Under the pieces are notes generated by a model that worked only from the letters and a program-made list of their open reading frames with translations, had not been told where the DNA came from and did not search any database. A stretch of 64,000 nt of DNA. Source: Bacteriovoracaceae bacterium. Lineage in GTDB: Bacteria; Bdellovibrionota; Bacteriovoracia; Bacteriovoracales; Bacteriovoracaceae. The position numbers were made by a program, and so were the translations under genes. Below, piece by piece: positions 17,915-27,277 of the stretch. Positions within the stretch are counted from its first letter, which is position 1, and every line of letters starts with the position of its first letter. The stretch covers positions 20,123 through 84,122 of the forward strand of contig JAIEMA010000049.1 in NCBI GenBank assembly GCA_019752535.1. The letters run 5' to 3'.

Positions 17915-19082
17915 GTTGCGTGAGAAACTTCGCCTATCAGACCTTAATGTTCTCTATGTTTGCCTAGATGCAAAGCATGGAACCAATAGCCATCGAACGC
18001 TCTCTGATGTCATTACTTTTAGAAATATGGGGGGAAATCCCTTACTTATTTGTCGCAAAAATTCATTCATCGATAAGGCGACAGAAGTTCAAGACATAAG
18101 ACGAATCCACATTGATGCGAAAGGTGGATGGAGAGCAAGTCTTGAACTCTATAAAACCGTTCGCCAATTGGTCAAACAAGAACAGCTCGATCTTGTGCAT
18201 TGTTATAATTACTTACCATTGATGGTGCTGGGTTTTGCACTCAAAGGTGAAGTTCGAATACCTTTGGTTTATACTTGCAATGAAGATGTATCAGAAAAAT
18301 ATATTCCCTTTTGGCATGATTATTTCATCACGCGAGTAGATCAAATCTTATGCTTCTCTCCTGTGCTTGAAGATAAAGTGATCGATTCACTTCCGATTAA
18401 TCCAAGAAAAGTATGTTTTATTGGCGCAGGATTAGAGTTCCCTAATGAAAATGCTGTTTGCGAATTGAATGACACCAATTGGAAGGTTTGCTGTTTTGTA
18501 AAACCTGATGAAGACAATATTGAGAAGTTCCTGCCTCTCTTTTTGGCATTACCTTTAATTAAAGATGAAAATAAAAAAATAATTCTCACTTTCATCACAA
18601 TGGGGTCTTGGTATCAACACCCACATTACGAGCTCTTTAAGCGAGCGGTCTTAGAGAGAGGATTAGAGCACCAAATTTCGTTCTATCCTCGAAGTTGGGG
18701 GAGTGAAACCTTAGCCCAACAGCACCTGCTCATTTCTCTTCAAAGCAAGTCGCCCTTCGAGGATTTTGAGCTCGAGGCGATTTTAAATAATGTTCCCGTC
18801 CTTCTTCCTCGAACTGCCGCGAGGACTGATTTACTCCAAAATGGCACTCTGGGTCTGACTTATCAATCTGGCGATATCAGAGAGCTTAAGACCAAGGCCT
18901 TGGATATCCTGGCTAACTATAAGCAATTTCAACAGTCTTTGACTCGGGCCATCCCTGATCTCAAAGAAAAGCACCACTTTGACCAGTATGCCTCCGAGCT
19001 CTATCAGCACTATGAAAGACTCTCGCTGCAACGCCTGAGATTCTCTCTGAAAAGGCATGTTCCTTTTACCTCAAAGTCTTGA
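17907..19082 (+). CDS. Glycosyltransferase, GT4-like
   Basis: A probable GT-B-fold glycosyltransferase of about 391 residues. An N-terminal domain with HGTNSHRTLSDVITFRNMGG resembles the acceptor side of GT4 enzymes; mid-protein YTCNEDVSEKY and ILCFSPVLEDKV are typical, and the C-terminal half carries the donor-site acidic region (SPFEDFELEAILNNVPVLLP), the family's E-x7-E-like element. Two starts compete: GTG at 17907, inside the previous gene, and TTG at 17916, which has AAAGGTG about 7 bases upstream. As the last gene of the lipid A operon it may add a sugar to lipid A or core; Bdellovibrio lipid A carries mannose, but this link is inference. Confidence 0.75.
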   Translation: MIRLREKLRLSDLNVLYVCLDAKHGTNSHRTLSDVITFRNMGGNPLLICRKNSFIDKATEVQDIRRIHIDAKGGWRASLELYKTVRQLVKQEQLDLVHCYNYLPLMVLGFALKGEVRIPLVYTCNEDVSEKYIPFWHDYFITRVDQILCFSPVLEDKVIDSLPINPRKVCFIGAGLEFPNENAVCELNDTNWKVCCFVKPDEDNIEKFLPLFLALPLIKDENKKIILTFITMGSWYQHPHYELFKRAVLERGLEHQISFYPRSWGSETLAQQHLLISLQSKSPFEDFELEAILNNVPVLLPRTAARTDLLQNGTLGLTYQSGDIRELKTKALDILANYKQFQQSLTRAIPDLKEKHHFDQYASELYQHYERLSLQRLRFSLKRHVPFTSKS

Positions 19083-19088
19083 TTTTCT

Positions 19089-19118
19089 TTGACTTGAACC
19101 CCCAAACTGGCCTATAAA
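19089..19118 (+). promoter_or_regulatory. Sigma-70-type promoter for rpsA
   Basis: TTGACT at 19089-19094 and TATAAA at 19113-19118 are separated by 18 bases, a good match to the housekeeping consensus. The stretch lies just after the glycosyltransferase stop and about 65 bases ahead of the rpsA start, so rpsA should be transcribed independently of the lipid A operon. Confidence 0.65.
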
Positions 19119-19141
19119 TACGCCTCTTGTTCATTCAAGAA

Positions 19142-19158
19142 ACCCTTCGTAGAAGGGT
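19142..19158 (+). promoter_or_regulatory. Hairpin in the rpsA leader
   Basis: ACCCTTC, GTA, GAAGGGT forms a 7-bp hairpin in the untranslated leader, 26 bases before the rpsA ATG. E. coli S1 represses its own mRNA through leader structures. A similar role here is a guess based on position. Confidence 0.35.
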
Positions 19159-19184
19159 CAATGTCAAAAAAGGGAGGGCTTATT

Positions 19185-20921
19185 ATGCCCACCAAACAAA
19201 CTGCTACAAAATCCTTTCAGGTACCGGCCTGGGTGAAAGGTTTCGACTTCGTTCAAGGCGAAGAGAAAGAACAGGCAGCAAAGTCAGAGTTCGGGGATTT
19301 GATCAACTCGAGCGCCGCTAAGAATTTCGCTGAAGGCGAAGTTTTCATGGGGAAAGTGATCAATGTAACTGATGACTACGTCACTGTAGATATCGGCTAC
19401 AAGCAAGAAGGTCTCGTTCTTGCGAAAGAGTTCCGTTCATACGACGGCACTTTGAAAGTAAAAACTGGAGACGAAATTCAGGTTTATCTTGAGAAGCTCG
19501 AGTCTGCCATGGGCAACCTCGTTCTTTCTAAAGACAAGGCTGAGATCCTCAAGGCTTGGGATAAAATCTCTGAAGCTTGTGAGCGCGGAGAAGCAGTAGA
19601 AGGAACAGTCATCGCGAAAGTGAAGGGCGGTCTCTCTGTTGATATCGGCGTGAAGGCATTCTTGCCAGGATCACAAATTGATATCCGTCCAGTGAAGAAC
19701 TTAGACAAGTACATTGGTAAAACAATGGAATTCAAAGTCATCAAGTTCAACAAGAAGCGCGGAAATATCGTTCTTTCTCGTCGTGCAATTCTTCAAGATG
19801 AGCGCGGGAAGCTTCGTGACGAAACATTGTCACAACTTCAAGAGGGAATGGTTGTTAAGGGTATCGTGAAGAATATCACGGACTACGGCGCATTCATTGA
19901 CCTTGGTGGTGTTGATGGTCTTCTTCACATTACAGATATGTCTTGGGGTCGCGTAAAGCATCCTTCGAATCTCTTGAATGTGGGTGATGAAGTTGATGTT
20001 AAGATCTTGAAGTACGATGCTGGCAAAGAGCGCGTATCTCTAGGCTTAAAGCAAGTTCAACCAAATCCTTGGGAATCTGCTAAAGACAAATACTTCCCAG
20101 GAACTAAAGTTTCTGGCGAAATCGTTTCAGTTAAAGACTACGGAATTTTCGTAGAACTTGCTGACGGTATCGAAGGCTTGATCCACGTAAGTGAGATGAG
20201 CTGGACGAACAAAAAAGCTCCAGTGAAGAACTACAACACTGGTGAGAAAATCGAAGCAGTTGTTCTAGAGGTTGACGTTGAAAACAAGCGCATCTCATTG
20301 GGTATCAAGCAATTGATGCCAAACCCTTGGGAAGATCTTGCTAACAAGTACACAATCGGTAAAACGGTTGAAGGTTCTGTTAAGGCCATCGTTGAGTTCG
20401 GCTTATTTATCGACGTCGGTGAAGAAGTTGATGCTTTAATCCATGTTTCTGACGTTTCTTGGACTCGTAAAAACATTAACATTAATGAAGAGTACAAAGT
20501 CGGACAAAAAATTAAAGCAGCAGTCGTCTCTGTTGATGCTGAAAACCAAAAGTTCTGCCTAGGCTTAAAACAGCTTGAGGAAGATCCTTGGAAGCGCATC
20601 GAAGAGCGTATGCCTGTTGGCTCTGCAGTTGAAGGCGAAGTTGTTCGCTTGACTGACTTTGGTGCATTCTTAGAAGTTGAAACAGGAATCGAAGGTCTTG
20701 TTCATATTTCTGAAATCTCTGAAGAGCGCGTTGAGAAGCCTTCTGACAAACTTGAAAAAGGTCAGAAAGTTAAAGCTGTTGTGATCTCAATTGATAAAGC
20801 TGCGAAGAAGATCGCTCTTTCAATCAAAGCGGTCGCTTCTGGTGAATTCAAAGCGAACTACAAAGCTGATGAATCAAGTGCTTCAACTCTTGCTTCTAAG
20901 CTTAAAGGCTTTAAAGTCTAA
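19185..20921 (+). CDS. rpsA: 30S ribosomal protein S1
   Basis: RNA-binding ribosomal protein that unfolds and captures mRNA. The 578 residues contain six S1/OB-fold repeats starting near 45, 125, 215, 305, 390 and 480, recognisable by repeats such as GVDGLLHITDMSW and GIEGLIHVSEMSW. The first two are divergent, as usual. An upstream in-frame ATG at 19161 has no ribosome-binding site; the ATG at 19185 has GGGAGGG 6-7 bases upstream and is preferred. Strong promoter ahead and terminator behind make it a single-gene unit. Codon use looks strongly biased, as expected for a highly expressed gene. Confidence 0.96.
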   Translation: MPTKQTATKSFQVPAWVKGFDFVQGEEKEQAAKSEFGDLINSSAAKNFAEGEVFMGKVINVTDDYVTVDIGYKQEGLVLAKEFRSYDGTLKVKTGDEIQVYLEKLESAMGNLVLSKDKAEILKAWDKISEACERGEAVEGTVIAKVKGGLSVDIGVKAFLPGSQIDIRPVKNLDKYIGKTMEFKVIKFNKKRGNIVLSRRAILQDERGKLRDETLSQLQEGMVVKGIVKNITDYGAFIDLGGVDGLLHITDMSWGRVKHPSNLLNVGDEVDVKILKYDAGKERVSLGLKQVQPNPWESAKDKYFPGTKVSGEIVSVKDYGIFVELADGIEGLIHVSEMSWTNKKAPVKNYNTGEKIEAVVLEVDVENKRISLGIKQLMPNPWEDLANKYTIGKTVEGSVKAIVEFGLFIDVGEEVDALIHVSDVSWTRKNININEEYKVGQKIKAAVVSVDAENQKFCLGLKQLEEDPWKRIEERMPVGSAVEGEVVRLTDFGAFLEVETGIEGLVHISEISEERVEKPSDKLEKGQKVKAVVISIDKAAKKIALSIKAVASGEFKANYKADESSASTLASKLKGFKV

Positions 20922-20952
20922 TTCTGATTCCCTGTTATCTTTGGGAAATGAG

Positions 20953-20978
20953 AAGGGCCTCGAAAGAGGCCCTTTTTA
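20953..20978 (+). terminator. Rho-independent terminator after rpsA
   Basis: AAGGGCCTC, GAAA tetraloop, GAGGCCCTT followed by a T run. A 9-bp GC-rich stem in the short gap between rpsA and the convergent gene. Confidence 0.9.
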
Positions 20979-20981
20979 TTT

Positions 20982-22190
20982 TCATCCACCGCATTGGCGA
21001 TAGCGATCGGCACACTTATTCATACAAGAGTCTTTATCATCTTTCCCAAAGCAAGTTTGCTGACACTTGAGCCCATTGATTTTGCATTTTTCAATCTTTA
21101 AATAGAAATCAATCGTCTCAGCATCCACTCCGTAGCTTGGAAGTACGCTTTTGTGTACCTCAACAATAGAGTAAACTTTTTCTCTCAAAGTGATATCGGC
21201 CTGATTGGTGAATGAAGGAAGGCGCGCAATCTCACAAGCTTGGCATGTTTGAGAGGGCGGTGCTCCCATGGCCATCGCTCCCACTTGGAATAAAGCGATG
21301 ATTCCCATTACAGTTTCTGAAGCCCCAACAAGCACACTGGTTTCTGCTCCATTGGAATCGAGGTTGAGATTATGAAGAATAATTCGTTTGTTTTGCGCAA
21401 ACTCAGATCCTTCATTAATGTTGAGACCTTTTTCACTTCGAAATTGGAGCTTCTTAAGTTTGAGACCATTTTTGTCATGATAAAACGAGACGCTTGATTC
21501 GATCTGATCACCGTAAGGTATTCCTAATCTGACTCCGCCAAGCTGTATCCCATGATCTCTGCTTTGAGTTTGAGTCGCTGGCACTGGTTCATTAAAAACA
21601 AGCCCGACTCGTCCACCATATTCAATAGGTGCGCCGGTATTGTTCTGTAATTCTTCTGAGAAAATCCCGCCTAATGCATCGGCCACAGCTTTTGTTTCAC
21701 TGAGATTTTTATTCGTTCGAATCTTCTTGAGCTCTTGCTGAGCTTTCTTCATCTTGGCCCCAAAGCGCTCATTAAGAGTTTTCTCTAATTCTTTTTTTGT
21801 ATTCGATTCAATCATCCCGAAGAAATCCCAATTAGGAACTTCAAGCCGTGATTGAAATCCTTTCTGTGGATCCCAGGATAAGTTTTTAATTTCTACAGCT
21901 TTGCAACCATCTATTAAATCGAGTTTTGTCTTCACACACATCGAAATGGCGCCAGCAAAATTGATGTTGATCCCTTTTTCATCAAAGCCAAAATAGAGAT
22001 TGTGATCGGGCTTCAAAGTGATCTTCGCCACATCATCATTTTTAATTGAAAGTGGCTTTTTAACAAAAATCTCCCCACGAACTTCAGCAGGAAGAGTTTT
22101 TAAATGATCTGAGAGAGGCTTTAAGCTCGGTATTTCACTTGCCGCATACGAATTTAGAATGACTGACAATAGAATAATCAATTTAAACAA
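20982..22190 (-). CDS. Secreted Cys-rich-tail protein, paralogue B
   Basis: No family recognised. About 402 residues with a signal peptide (hydrophobic to about residue 16, SYAAS). It is clearly paralogous to the next gene upstream: shared blocks include a KKAQQELKKIRTNKNLSET-like helix, the GLNINEGSEFAQNKR segment and the A-S-E-T-(I/V)-(M/L)-G-(I/L) stretch. Both end in a Cys cluster (C-x2-C near 320, then a CQQTC...C...C tail) that should form disulfides in the periplasm. The start appears to be TTG, overlapping the upstream paralogue by 13 bases with AGCGGA just before it. The pair is an operon and a tandem duplication. Confidence 0.7.
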   Translation of the reverse strand: MFKLIILLSVILNSYAASEIPSLKPLSDHLKTLPAEVRGEIFVKKPLSIKNDDVAKITLKPDHNLYFGFDEKGININFAGAISMCVKTKLDLIDGCKAVEIKNLSWDPQKGFQSRLEVPNWDFFGMIESNTKKELEKTLNERFGAKMKKAQQELKKIRTNKNLSETKAVADALGGIFSEELQNNTGAPIEYGGRVGLVFNEPVPATQTQSRDHGIQLGGVRLGIPYGDQIESSVSFYHDKNGLKLKKLQFRSEKGLNINEGSEFAQNKRIILHNLNLDSNGAETSVLVGASETVMGIIALFQVGAMAMGAPPSQTCQACEIARLPSFTNQADITLREKVYSIVEVHKSVLPSYGVDAETIDFYLKIEKCKINGLKCQQTCFGKDDKDSCMNKCADRYRQCGG

Positions 22191-23332
22191 TCCGCTTGGA
22201 TGTCTTCACACTTATTTTTACAAGCATGAATTTGACCCGTTGATGTGTATTTTCTAGAGCACTCTCTGGAACACTTGATTCCATTCAGCTGGCAGCTTGC
22301 TCTTCGCTCAAAGGCTCTGAGGGTTGCTTCTGAGACGCCAATCGCACGCAATTGAGGTCTTTGACTGCGAATCATGGCAAGTACTTGTTCTCTGATTTCT
22401 TGCTCAACAATAAGTTGAACAGGTTTTAATTGAACAAGATCAAGACAGCTTAAGCAGGCCTGAGAGGGTGGATGGCCCGCTTGAACAGAGGCCACTTCAA
22501 AAGCCACAAGTAAACCAAGAATCGTTTCTGAGGCTCCAAGGTGAGCTCCAATTCCCATTCCTCTTCCACTTAGGTCTAGAGAGCTAAAGACTAGGCGTTT
22601 GTTATTTTTGAATTCAGTTCCTTCATTAATGTCGATGCCGAGATTAGACGTCACATTGAGACTTAAAGTTTGAAAAGTATCATTTTTTATTTTGAATCCA
22701 ATGCCTGCTCTGATTCGGTCTCCAGCTTTGATACCCACTCGCAAGTTGTTCAGTTGAAGAACTTTATTTTGTGGTGGAGCAAAGACTAGTCCCATCTCGC
22801 CACGTGAAGAGGGGAGAGTGGGGCTATTAGTTGTAAATATTTTCATGATTTTTCTCATCACTGTATTGGTGTCTGAGAGCTGTTTTGCTGTACGGATTTG
22901 TCTCAACTGGTCTGAGGCCAGTCTCATCTTTTCTCCGAACATCTTTTGAAGTGGAGTTTTAATTTCCTTGTTAACGTAATCCGTTCCAAGACCAAACATA
23001 AATCCTGGAAGTTTTGACTTAACAGTAAATCCACCATTTCGATCCCATCGGATGTTTTCTACTTTGATATTCAGAGGTCCAACTTTTAGCTCAACTCCAC
23101 TTGAAGGATAGAGTTCTAAAAAATTTTCTCCAAACGCAAAGCCGATATCTCGATTAGGCATCAACTTCATACTCGTCATCCCTTCAGAATAGAGGGGAGC
23201 CGAGCTATCAAAGCGAATGCTTCCATCCACCCAAGCGGGAGTACTTTTAAGGTAGTTGATCACTGTCTCTGTTGGTGCAGAGTACGAGTGAATAGAGATC
23301 ACTGAAAAAATGAGGATAAGTGTCCATTTCAT
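22178..23332 (-). CDS. Secreted Cys-rich-tail protein, paralogue A
   Basis: No family recognised. 384 residues with a signal peptide (about 1-18, cleavage near SYSA). It resembles the downstream gene over its whole length: an N-terminal beta-rich half in which LKVGPLNIKVENIRWD parallels the partner's block, a central charged helix (MRLASDQLRQIRTAKQLSD), the ASETILGLL block, and a C-terminal Cys cluster of about eight cysteines (ACLSC, then CQLNGIKCSRECS and KNKCED). The pattern suggests a disulfide-stabilised periplasmic or exported protein. Role unknown. Confidence 0.7.
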   Translation of the reverse strand: MKWTLILIFSVISIHSYSAPTETVINYLKSTPAWVDGSIRFDSSAPLYSEGMTSMKLMPNRDIGFAFGENFLELYPSSGVELKVGPLNIKVENIRWDRNGGFTVKSKLPGFMFGLGTDYVNKEIKTPLQKMFGEKMRLASDQLRQIRTAKQLSDTNTVMRKIMKIFTTNSPTLPSSRGEMGLVFAPPQNKVLQLNNLRVGIKAGDRIRAGIGFKIKNDTFQTLSLNVTSNLGIDINEGTEFKNNKRLVFSSLDLSGRGMGIGAHLGASETILGLLVAFEVASVQAGHPPSQACLSCLDLVQLKPVQLIVEQEIREQVLAMIRSQRPQLRAIGVSEATLRAFERRASCQLNGIKCSRECSRKYTSTGQIHACKNKCEDIQADCLN

Positions 23333-23401
23333 GGATAACTGATCGGAAGGCTGAGGGGAAAACTCAAGAATTAGTGAGGTTTACCTTTTACATTCAAAGG
23401 C

Positions 23402-24364
23402 TTAGCTCCAGTTAAATTCCCAAGCCTGATGAATTCCAGAATCTGCGAAATCGGGCGGTACAGTCCAGCGAGTAATCTCTTTGGCCTGAAGAGCAAGCTG
23501 GGTATCAAGACGGAATTTTCTCTTATTGGTAGAGAAAAACAGCTTTCCACCGGCGTTCAATCTATTCAAACAAGCAGAAATAAGAAATTCATGATCTCTC
23601 TGAATATCTAAAACATCATCCATTCGTTTTGAATTGGAGAAACTTGGTGGATCAAGAATGATGATATCAAAGCGCTCTGAGATCACGTCTCGCAACCATG
23701 CCACGACATCAGCTTGTAAAAAACGATAATTCTCATATTTTAATTCGTTCAATAAAAAATTTCTCCTGGCCCACTGAAGATAGGGATTCGACATATCGAT
23801 AGAGAGAACATCCGAGGCGCCGCCTTTAGCAGCGGCTACACTTAAGGAGCCAGTGTAACAAAATAAATTTAAAACTTTTTTATTCGCACTTGTTCTTAAA
23901 AGCTCTCTACGCAAGGGTCTGTGATCGAGAAACAAACCTGTGTCCAAGTATTTTCGTAAATTCACTTCAAAATGAAGCTGCCCTTCTTGAATACGCATGA
24001 CTTCATCGGCCAGTGGATCAATGACTTCATATTGCTCTTTGCCGCTTTGGCGAGCACGACGTTTAACGATAATATTTTCTTCTGGAATTTTGAGAAGATC
24101 GATTAGAGCTGTTTTAGCTTCAAGATGATGCTTTTCTACCAAATCTGGTGCTTCTTCAACTTCTCGCCCCTGGTCGTAGAAAAGACAATAATTCTTGTAT
24201 AAATCGATCAAGTAGGGATAAGCCGGTATATCTTGGGCATAAAGACGCCAAGCTTCTACATTTTGTGAACGAAATTGAGCCGCGAGTCGGCGATAATTTT
24301 TTTGTAAGCGATGAGCGAGCTCTGACACATGAATTCCTTCAGCATTTGCGGTAGTATAATTCAT
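23402..24364 (-). CDS. rlmK: RlmK-like 23S rRNA methyltransferase, stand-alone
   Basis: SAM-dependent methyltransferase of 320 residues matching the C-terminal half of E. coli RlmKL, which makes m7G2069 in 23S rRNA. Shared landmarks, in order: the HRLQKNYRRLAAQF linker and WRLYAQDIPAYPYLIDLY strand region, LDTGLFLDHRPLRR, the SAM motif NLFCYTGSLSVAAAKGG, the IDMSNPYLQWARRN strand, the catalytic-region ILDPPSFSNSKRM, and FFSTNKRKFRLD. The N-terminal RlmL half (m2G2445) and THUMP domain are absent, so the two activities are unfused here. The ATG is 20 bases from the divergent clpS start. RlmI is a weaker alternative. Confidence 0.82.
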   Translation of the reverse strand: MNYTTANAEGIHVSELAHRLQKNYRRLAAQFRSQNVEAWRLYAQDIPAYPYLIDLYKNYCLFYDQGREVEEAPDLVEKHHLEAKTALIDLLKIPEENIIVKRRARQSGKEQYEVIDPLADEVMRIQEGQLHFEVNLRKYLDTGLFLDHRPLRRELLRTSANKKVLNLFCYTGSLSVAAAKGGASDVLSIDMSNPYLQWARRNFLLNELKYENYRFLQADVVAWLRDVISERFDIIILDPPSFSNSKRMDDVLDIQRDHEFLISACLNRLNAGGKLFFSTNKRKFRLDTQLALQAKEITRWTVPPDFADSGIHQAWEFNWS

Positions 24365-24384
24365 TATAACGGAAGGTCACTGAC

Positions 24385-24708
24385 ATGTCTGCAGATCACG
24401 AAGAAGAGGGAAAAAGTGGGATAGCGGTTGCTCGGAAAGTAAAAGTCGAGCGTCCCCGCCTATGGCAAGTGCTTTTGCACAACGATGATTACACAACGAT
24501 GGAATTCGTAGTGCATGTTCTTCAGCGCTATTTTGCTAAAACTCGTCATGAGGCTCAGGCCATCATGCTGGAAGTACACACGCGAGGTTTTGGCGTATGC
24601 GGCATTTACACTTATGAAGTGGCCGAATCAAAAAAAGAAAAAGTCATGCGTTATGCTCGTGAAAACGGGCATCCCTTAAAATGCTCAATAGAACCTAGCG
24701 AAGATTGA
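24385..24708 (+). CDS. clpS: ClpS adaptor for ClpA-ClpP
   Basis: N-end-rule adaptor delivering substrates with bulky hydrophobic N-termini to ClpAP. The 107 residues have a flexible charged N-terminus and the folded ClpS core: LLHNDDYTTMEFVVHVL, then EVHTRGFGVCGIYTYEVAE. The ND pair and the downstream His of the binding pocket are present. clpA follows 71 bases downstream, the usual arrangement. The start is only 20 bases from the rlmK start on the other strand, so its promoter must lie inside rlmK. Confidence 0.95.
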   Translation: MSADHEEEGKSGIAVARKVKVERPRLWQVLLHNDDYTTMEFVVHVLQRYFAKTRHEAQAIMLEVHTRGFGVCGIYTYEVAESKKEKVMRYARENGHPLKCSIEPSED

Positions 24709-24779
24709 GACGGCCCTTGCAGCTTGAGAAAAAGTGCTCATTGTTAGAGAAGTGGTAATTTAGTGTCAAAGGAAGGCCT

Positions 24780-27116
24780 ATGATCAGCCAACAACTTGAA
24801 GGGATACTTAATAAGGCAATTCGCAAAGCCAATGAGCATCGACATGAGTTTTTAACATTAGAAAATGTACTCTTGGCCATGCTCGATGATGCCACTGTGG
24901 CAGAAGTCTTAAGAGATTGCGGTGGAAAGCTAGACGAGCTTCGTAAAGATCTCGAAATTTTTATTAAAGATGATTCCAATTTTAGTATTTTAGCTCAAGA
25001 AGAGATTGATGATCTGAATGAAAAGCAATTTGGAAACGAACAGCTACGTGAAGCAGCTAAAGAAAATGGAATTCGTTATCAACCTGAGATTTCTTTGGCC
25101 CTGCAAAGGGTTATTCAAAGAGCGGCGATTCATATTCAAAGCTCCGGAAAAAAATCGATTCAAGCGATTAACCTTCTAGTCGCGCTCTTTAGCGAAAAAG
25201 AGAGCCATGCCACTTATTTCTTAAATAAGCAGGGTATTCAGCGTGTGGATGTGGTTGAAAAAATTGCCCATGGAAGCGACAAACCACAAACTCAAAATTC
25301 TGATGACAGAGAAGAGGGTGAAGAGGGCGTCTTTAAGAAAGAAGAAAAATATGAAAAGGCCCTGGCCGACTTTACGGTTAATCTTAACGAGCAGGCCAAA
25401 CAGGGAAAATTGGATCCGACCATTGGTCGAAGTGATGAAATTCAACGAATCACCCAAATCTTATGCCGCCGAAGAAAAAATAACCCGATACTTGTAGGTG
25501 ATGCGGGCGTTGGTAAGACTGCCATCGCTGAAGGTCTTGCTCAAGCCATCGTGGATGAAAAGGTTCCAGGGCCCTTGGCCAAGACCACTGTCTATTCTTT
25601 AGACATGGCTTCCCTTTTAGCGGGCACAAAATTTCGAGGAGACTTTGAAGAGAGATTAAAAATCGTGCTCCAAGCTTTGGAGAAGAAAAATAGTAAGGAT
25701 GCAGGAAGTATCCTCTTTATTGATGAGATCCACACGATTATTGGCGCCGGGGCGACCAGCGGAGGCAGCCTTGATGCTTCCAATCTCTTAAAACCTTCTT
25801 TATCTAAAGGCACCCTTCGTTGCATGGGCTCAACGACTTTTGAAGAATATCGAAAATATTTCGAAAAAGACGCCGCCCTCAATCGCAGATTTCAAAAAGT
25901 TGACATCCTTGAGCCATCAAGCGACGACACGATTCAGATTTTGAAGGGCCTTAAGGGTCGATTTGAAGAACATCATGGCGTGAAATATTCAGATGAGGTC
26001 TTGAAGTCAGCCGTTGATCTCTCTATCAAGCATATTAGTGATCGTAAGCTTCCAGATAAGGCCATTGATGTGATCGATGAGCTGGGTGCATATATGCGAT
26101 TAAAGCCCACTTGGAGCAAAGAGGCTGAAGCCCAGGTAGCCGATGTTGAGTACATCGTGGCTAAGATTGCCCGCATTCCGGAAAAAAGTGTCACTACTAA
26201 TGAGCGAGATAAGCTTAAAAATCTTGAAAGAGATCTTAAATTGCTTATTTTTGGCCAAGATCAGGCCATCGAGAAGGTTTCAAACGCCATTATTCTTTCA
26301 AGATCGGGTCTCGGGACATCAACTAAGCCGATCGCGAGCTTTTTATTTGCTGGACCTACTGGTGTGGGGAAAACAGAGCTCGCTAAGCAGCTGGCGGCTC
26401 AAATGGGCGTGAATTTCTTACGTCTCGATATGTCTGAATATATGGAGAAGCACACTGTCTCTAAATTGATTGGTGCGCCTCCAGGCTACGTAGGCTTCGA
26501 GCAAGGAGGAAGTCTCACAGATGCCGTTCATAAGACGCCCTACACGGTTCTCTTATTGGATGAGATCGAGAAAGCTCATGCTGATATCTACAATATTCTT
26601 CTTCAGGTGATGGATCATGGCGCTCTCACGGATTCCAATGGTCGCACGACAGATTTTAGAAATGTGATTTTAATCATGACTTCAAATGCTGGCGCCAAAG
26701 ATATGGAAGCGGGCTCAATTGGCCTCTCAAGTGGAACGAGAGGTCTCAATACGGCCAAGCGTGATCAGGCGATCCGGCAATTTTTTACCCCCGAGTTTCG
26801 CAATCGTTTGGACGCTGTTATCCACTTTAATCGCCTCAAATCGACAAATGTGGAATCGATTGTAGAGAAATTCTTAATGGAGCTTGAAGAGCAGTTGATG
26901 GATAAAAAGATCGAGCTCGAAGTCTCTCAAGCGGCTAAAGAGTGGCTAGCCCGTCATGGTTTTGACGATAAATTAGGCGCAAGACCTGTGGGAAGACTGA
27001 TCGATGAGAAGATTAAGAAGCCTCTTGCGCATGAAATTCTTTTTGGAAAACTAGAAAAAGGCGGAAAGGTTTTAGTAGAAATCGGAGATGAGGGGCCTAT
27101 CTTTAAAATTAATTAA
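24780..27116 (+). CDS. clpA: ATP-dependent Clp protease ATP-binding subunit ClpA
   Basis: AAA+ unfoldase that feeds proteins to ClpP. The 778 residues comprise a Clp N-domain (about 1-145), D1 with Walker A GDAGVGKT (about 241-248) and FIDEIHT, and D2 with GPTGVGKT (about 526-533) followed by LLDEIEKAH. There is no ClpB-type middle coiled coil. The tripeptide IGL (about 646, in GSIGLSSG) matches the ClpP-docking loop, so it should work with a ClpP encoded elsewhere. AAGGAAGG lies ahead of the ATG. A strong imperfect hairpin plus nine T ends the unit. Confidence 0.95.
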   Translation: MISQQLEGILNKAIRKANEHRHEFLTLENVLLAMLDDATVAEVLRDCGGKLDELRKDLEIFIKDDSNFSILAQEEIDDLNEKQFGNEQLREAAKENGIRYQPEISLALQRVIQRAAIHIQSSGKKSIQAINLLVALFSEKESHATYFLNKQGIQRVDVVEKIAHGSDKPQTQNSDDREEGEEGVFKKEEKYEKALADFTVNLNEQAKQGKLDPTIGRSDEIQRITQILCRRRKNNPILVGDAGVGKTAIAEGLAQAIVDEKVPGPLAKTTVYSLDMASLLAGTKFRGDFEERLKIVLQALEKKNSKDAGSILFIDEIHTIIGAGATSGGSLDASNLLKPSLSKGTLRCMGSTTFEEYRKYFEKDAALNRRFQKVDILEPSSDDTIQILKGLKGRFEEHHGVKYSDEVLKSAVDLSIKHISDRKLPDKAIDVIDELGAYMRLKPTWSKEAEAQVADVEYIVAKIARIPEKSVTTNERDKLKNLERDLKLLIFGQDQAIEKVSNAIILSRSGLGTSTKPIASFLFAGPTGVGKTELAKQLAAQMGVNFLRLDMSEYMEKHTVSKLIGAPPGYVGFEQGGSLTDAVHKTPYTVLLLDEIEKAHADIYNILLQVMDHGALTDSNGRTTDFRNVILIMTSNAGAKDMEAGSIGLSSGTRGLNTAKRDQAIRQFFTPEFRNRLDAVIHFNRLKSTNVESIVEKFLMELEEQLMDKKIELEVSQAAKEWLARHGFDDKLGARPVGRLIDEKIKKPLAHEILFGKLEKGGKVLVEIGDEGPIFKIN

Positions 27117-27174
27117 AGCTTTTGGTGGTTAGTGACCGAGAAGTCATTTAACGGCCAACATGAGCTTTTTTTTT
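27115..27174 (+). terminator. Imperfect hairpin terminator after clpA
   Basis: AAAGCT pairs with AGCTTT, TTGG with CCAA, and GTTAGTGAC with GTCATTTAAC (one bulge and one G-T wobble) around a 6-base loop. Nine T follow directly. The stem overlaps the clpA stop codon. Confidence 0.7.
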
Positions 27175-27179
27175 CACTA

Positions 27180-27205
27180 AAACAAAAAAAATGTATTTTT
27201 TGTTT
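27180..27205. repeat. AT-rich perfect inverted repeat upstream of the histone-like gene
   Basis: AAACAAAAAA, AATGTA, TTTTTTGTTT: 10-bp perfect arms. A further run of nine A (27211-27219) follows. The A-tracts should bend the DNA; this could be a nucleoid-protein or regulator site in the promoter of the next gene, or a secondary terminator. No convincing -35/-10 pair was fixed. Confidence 0.4.
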
Positions 27206-27277
27206 GCGTTAAAAAAAAATCGTGATTAAGCTTTAAATAAGAAAGGTTAATGTACCACTCATTTCTGGGAGGAAATT

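Noticed and set aside
27184..27220. A-tract region as a slippage-prone error or assembly artefact
   Set aside because: Symmetric arms and flanking genes intact; better read as a regulatory or structural site.
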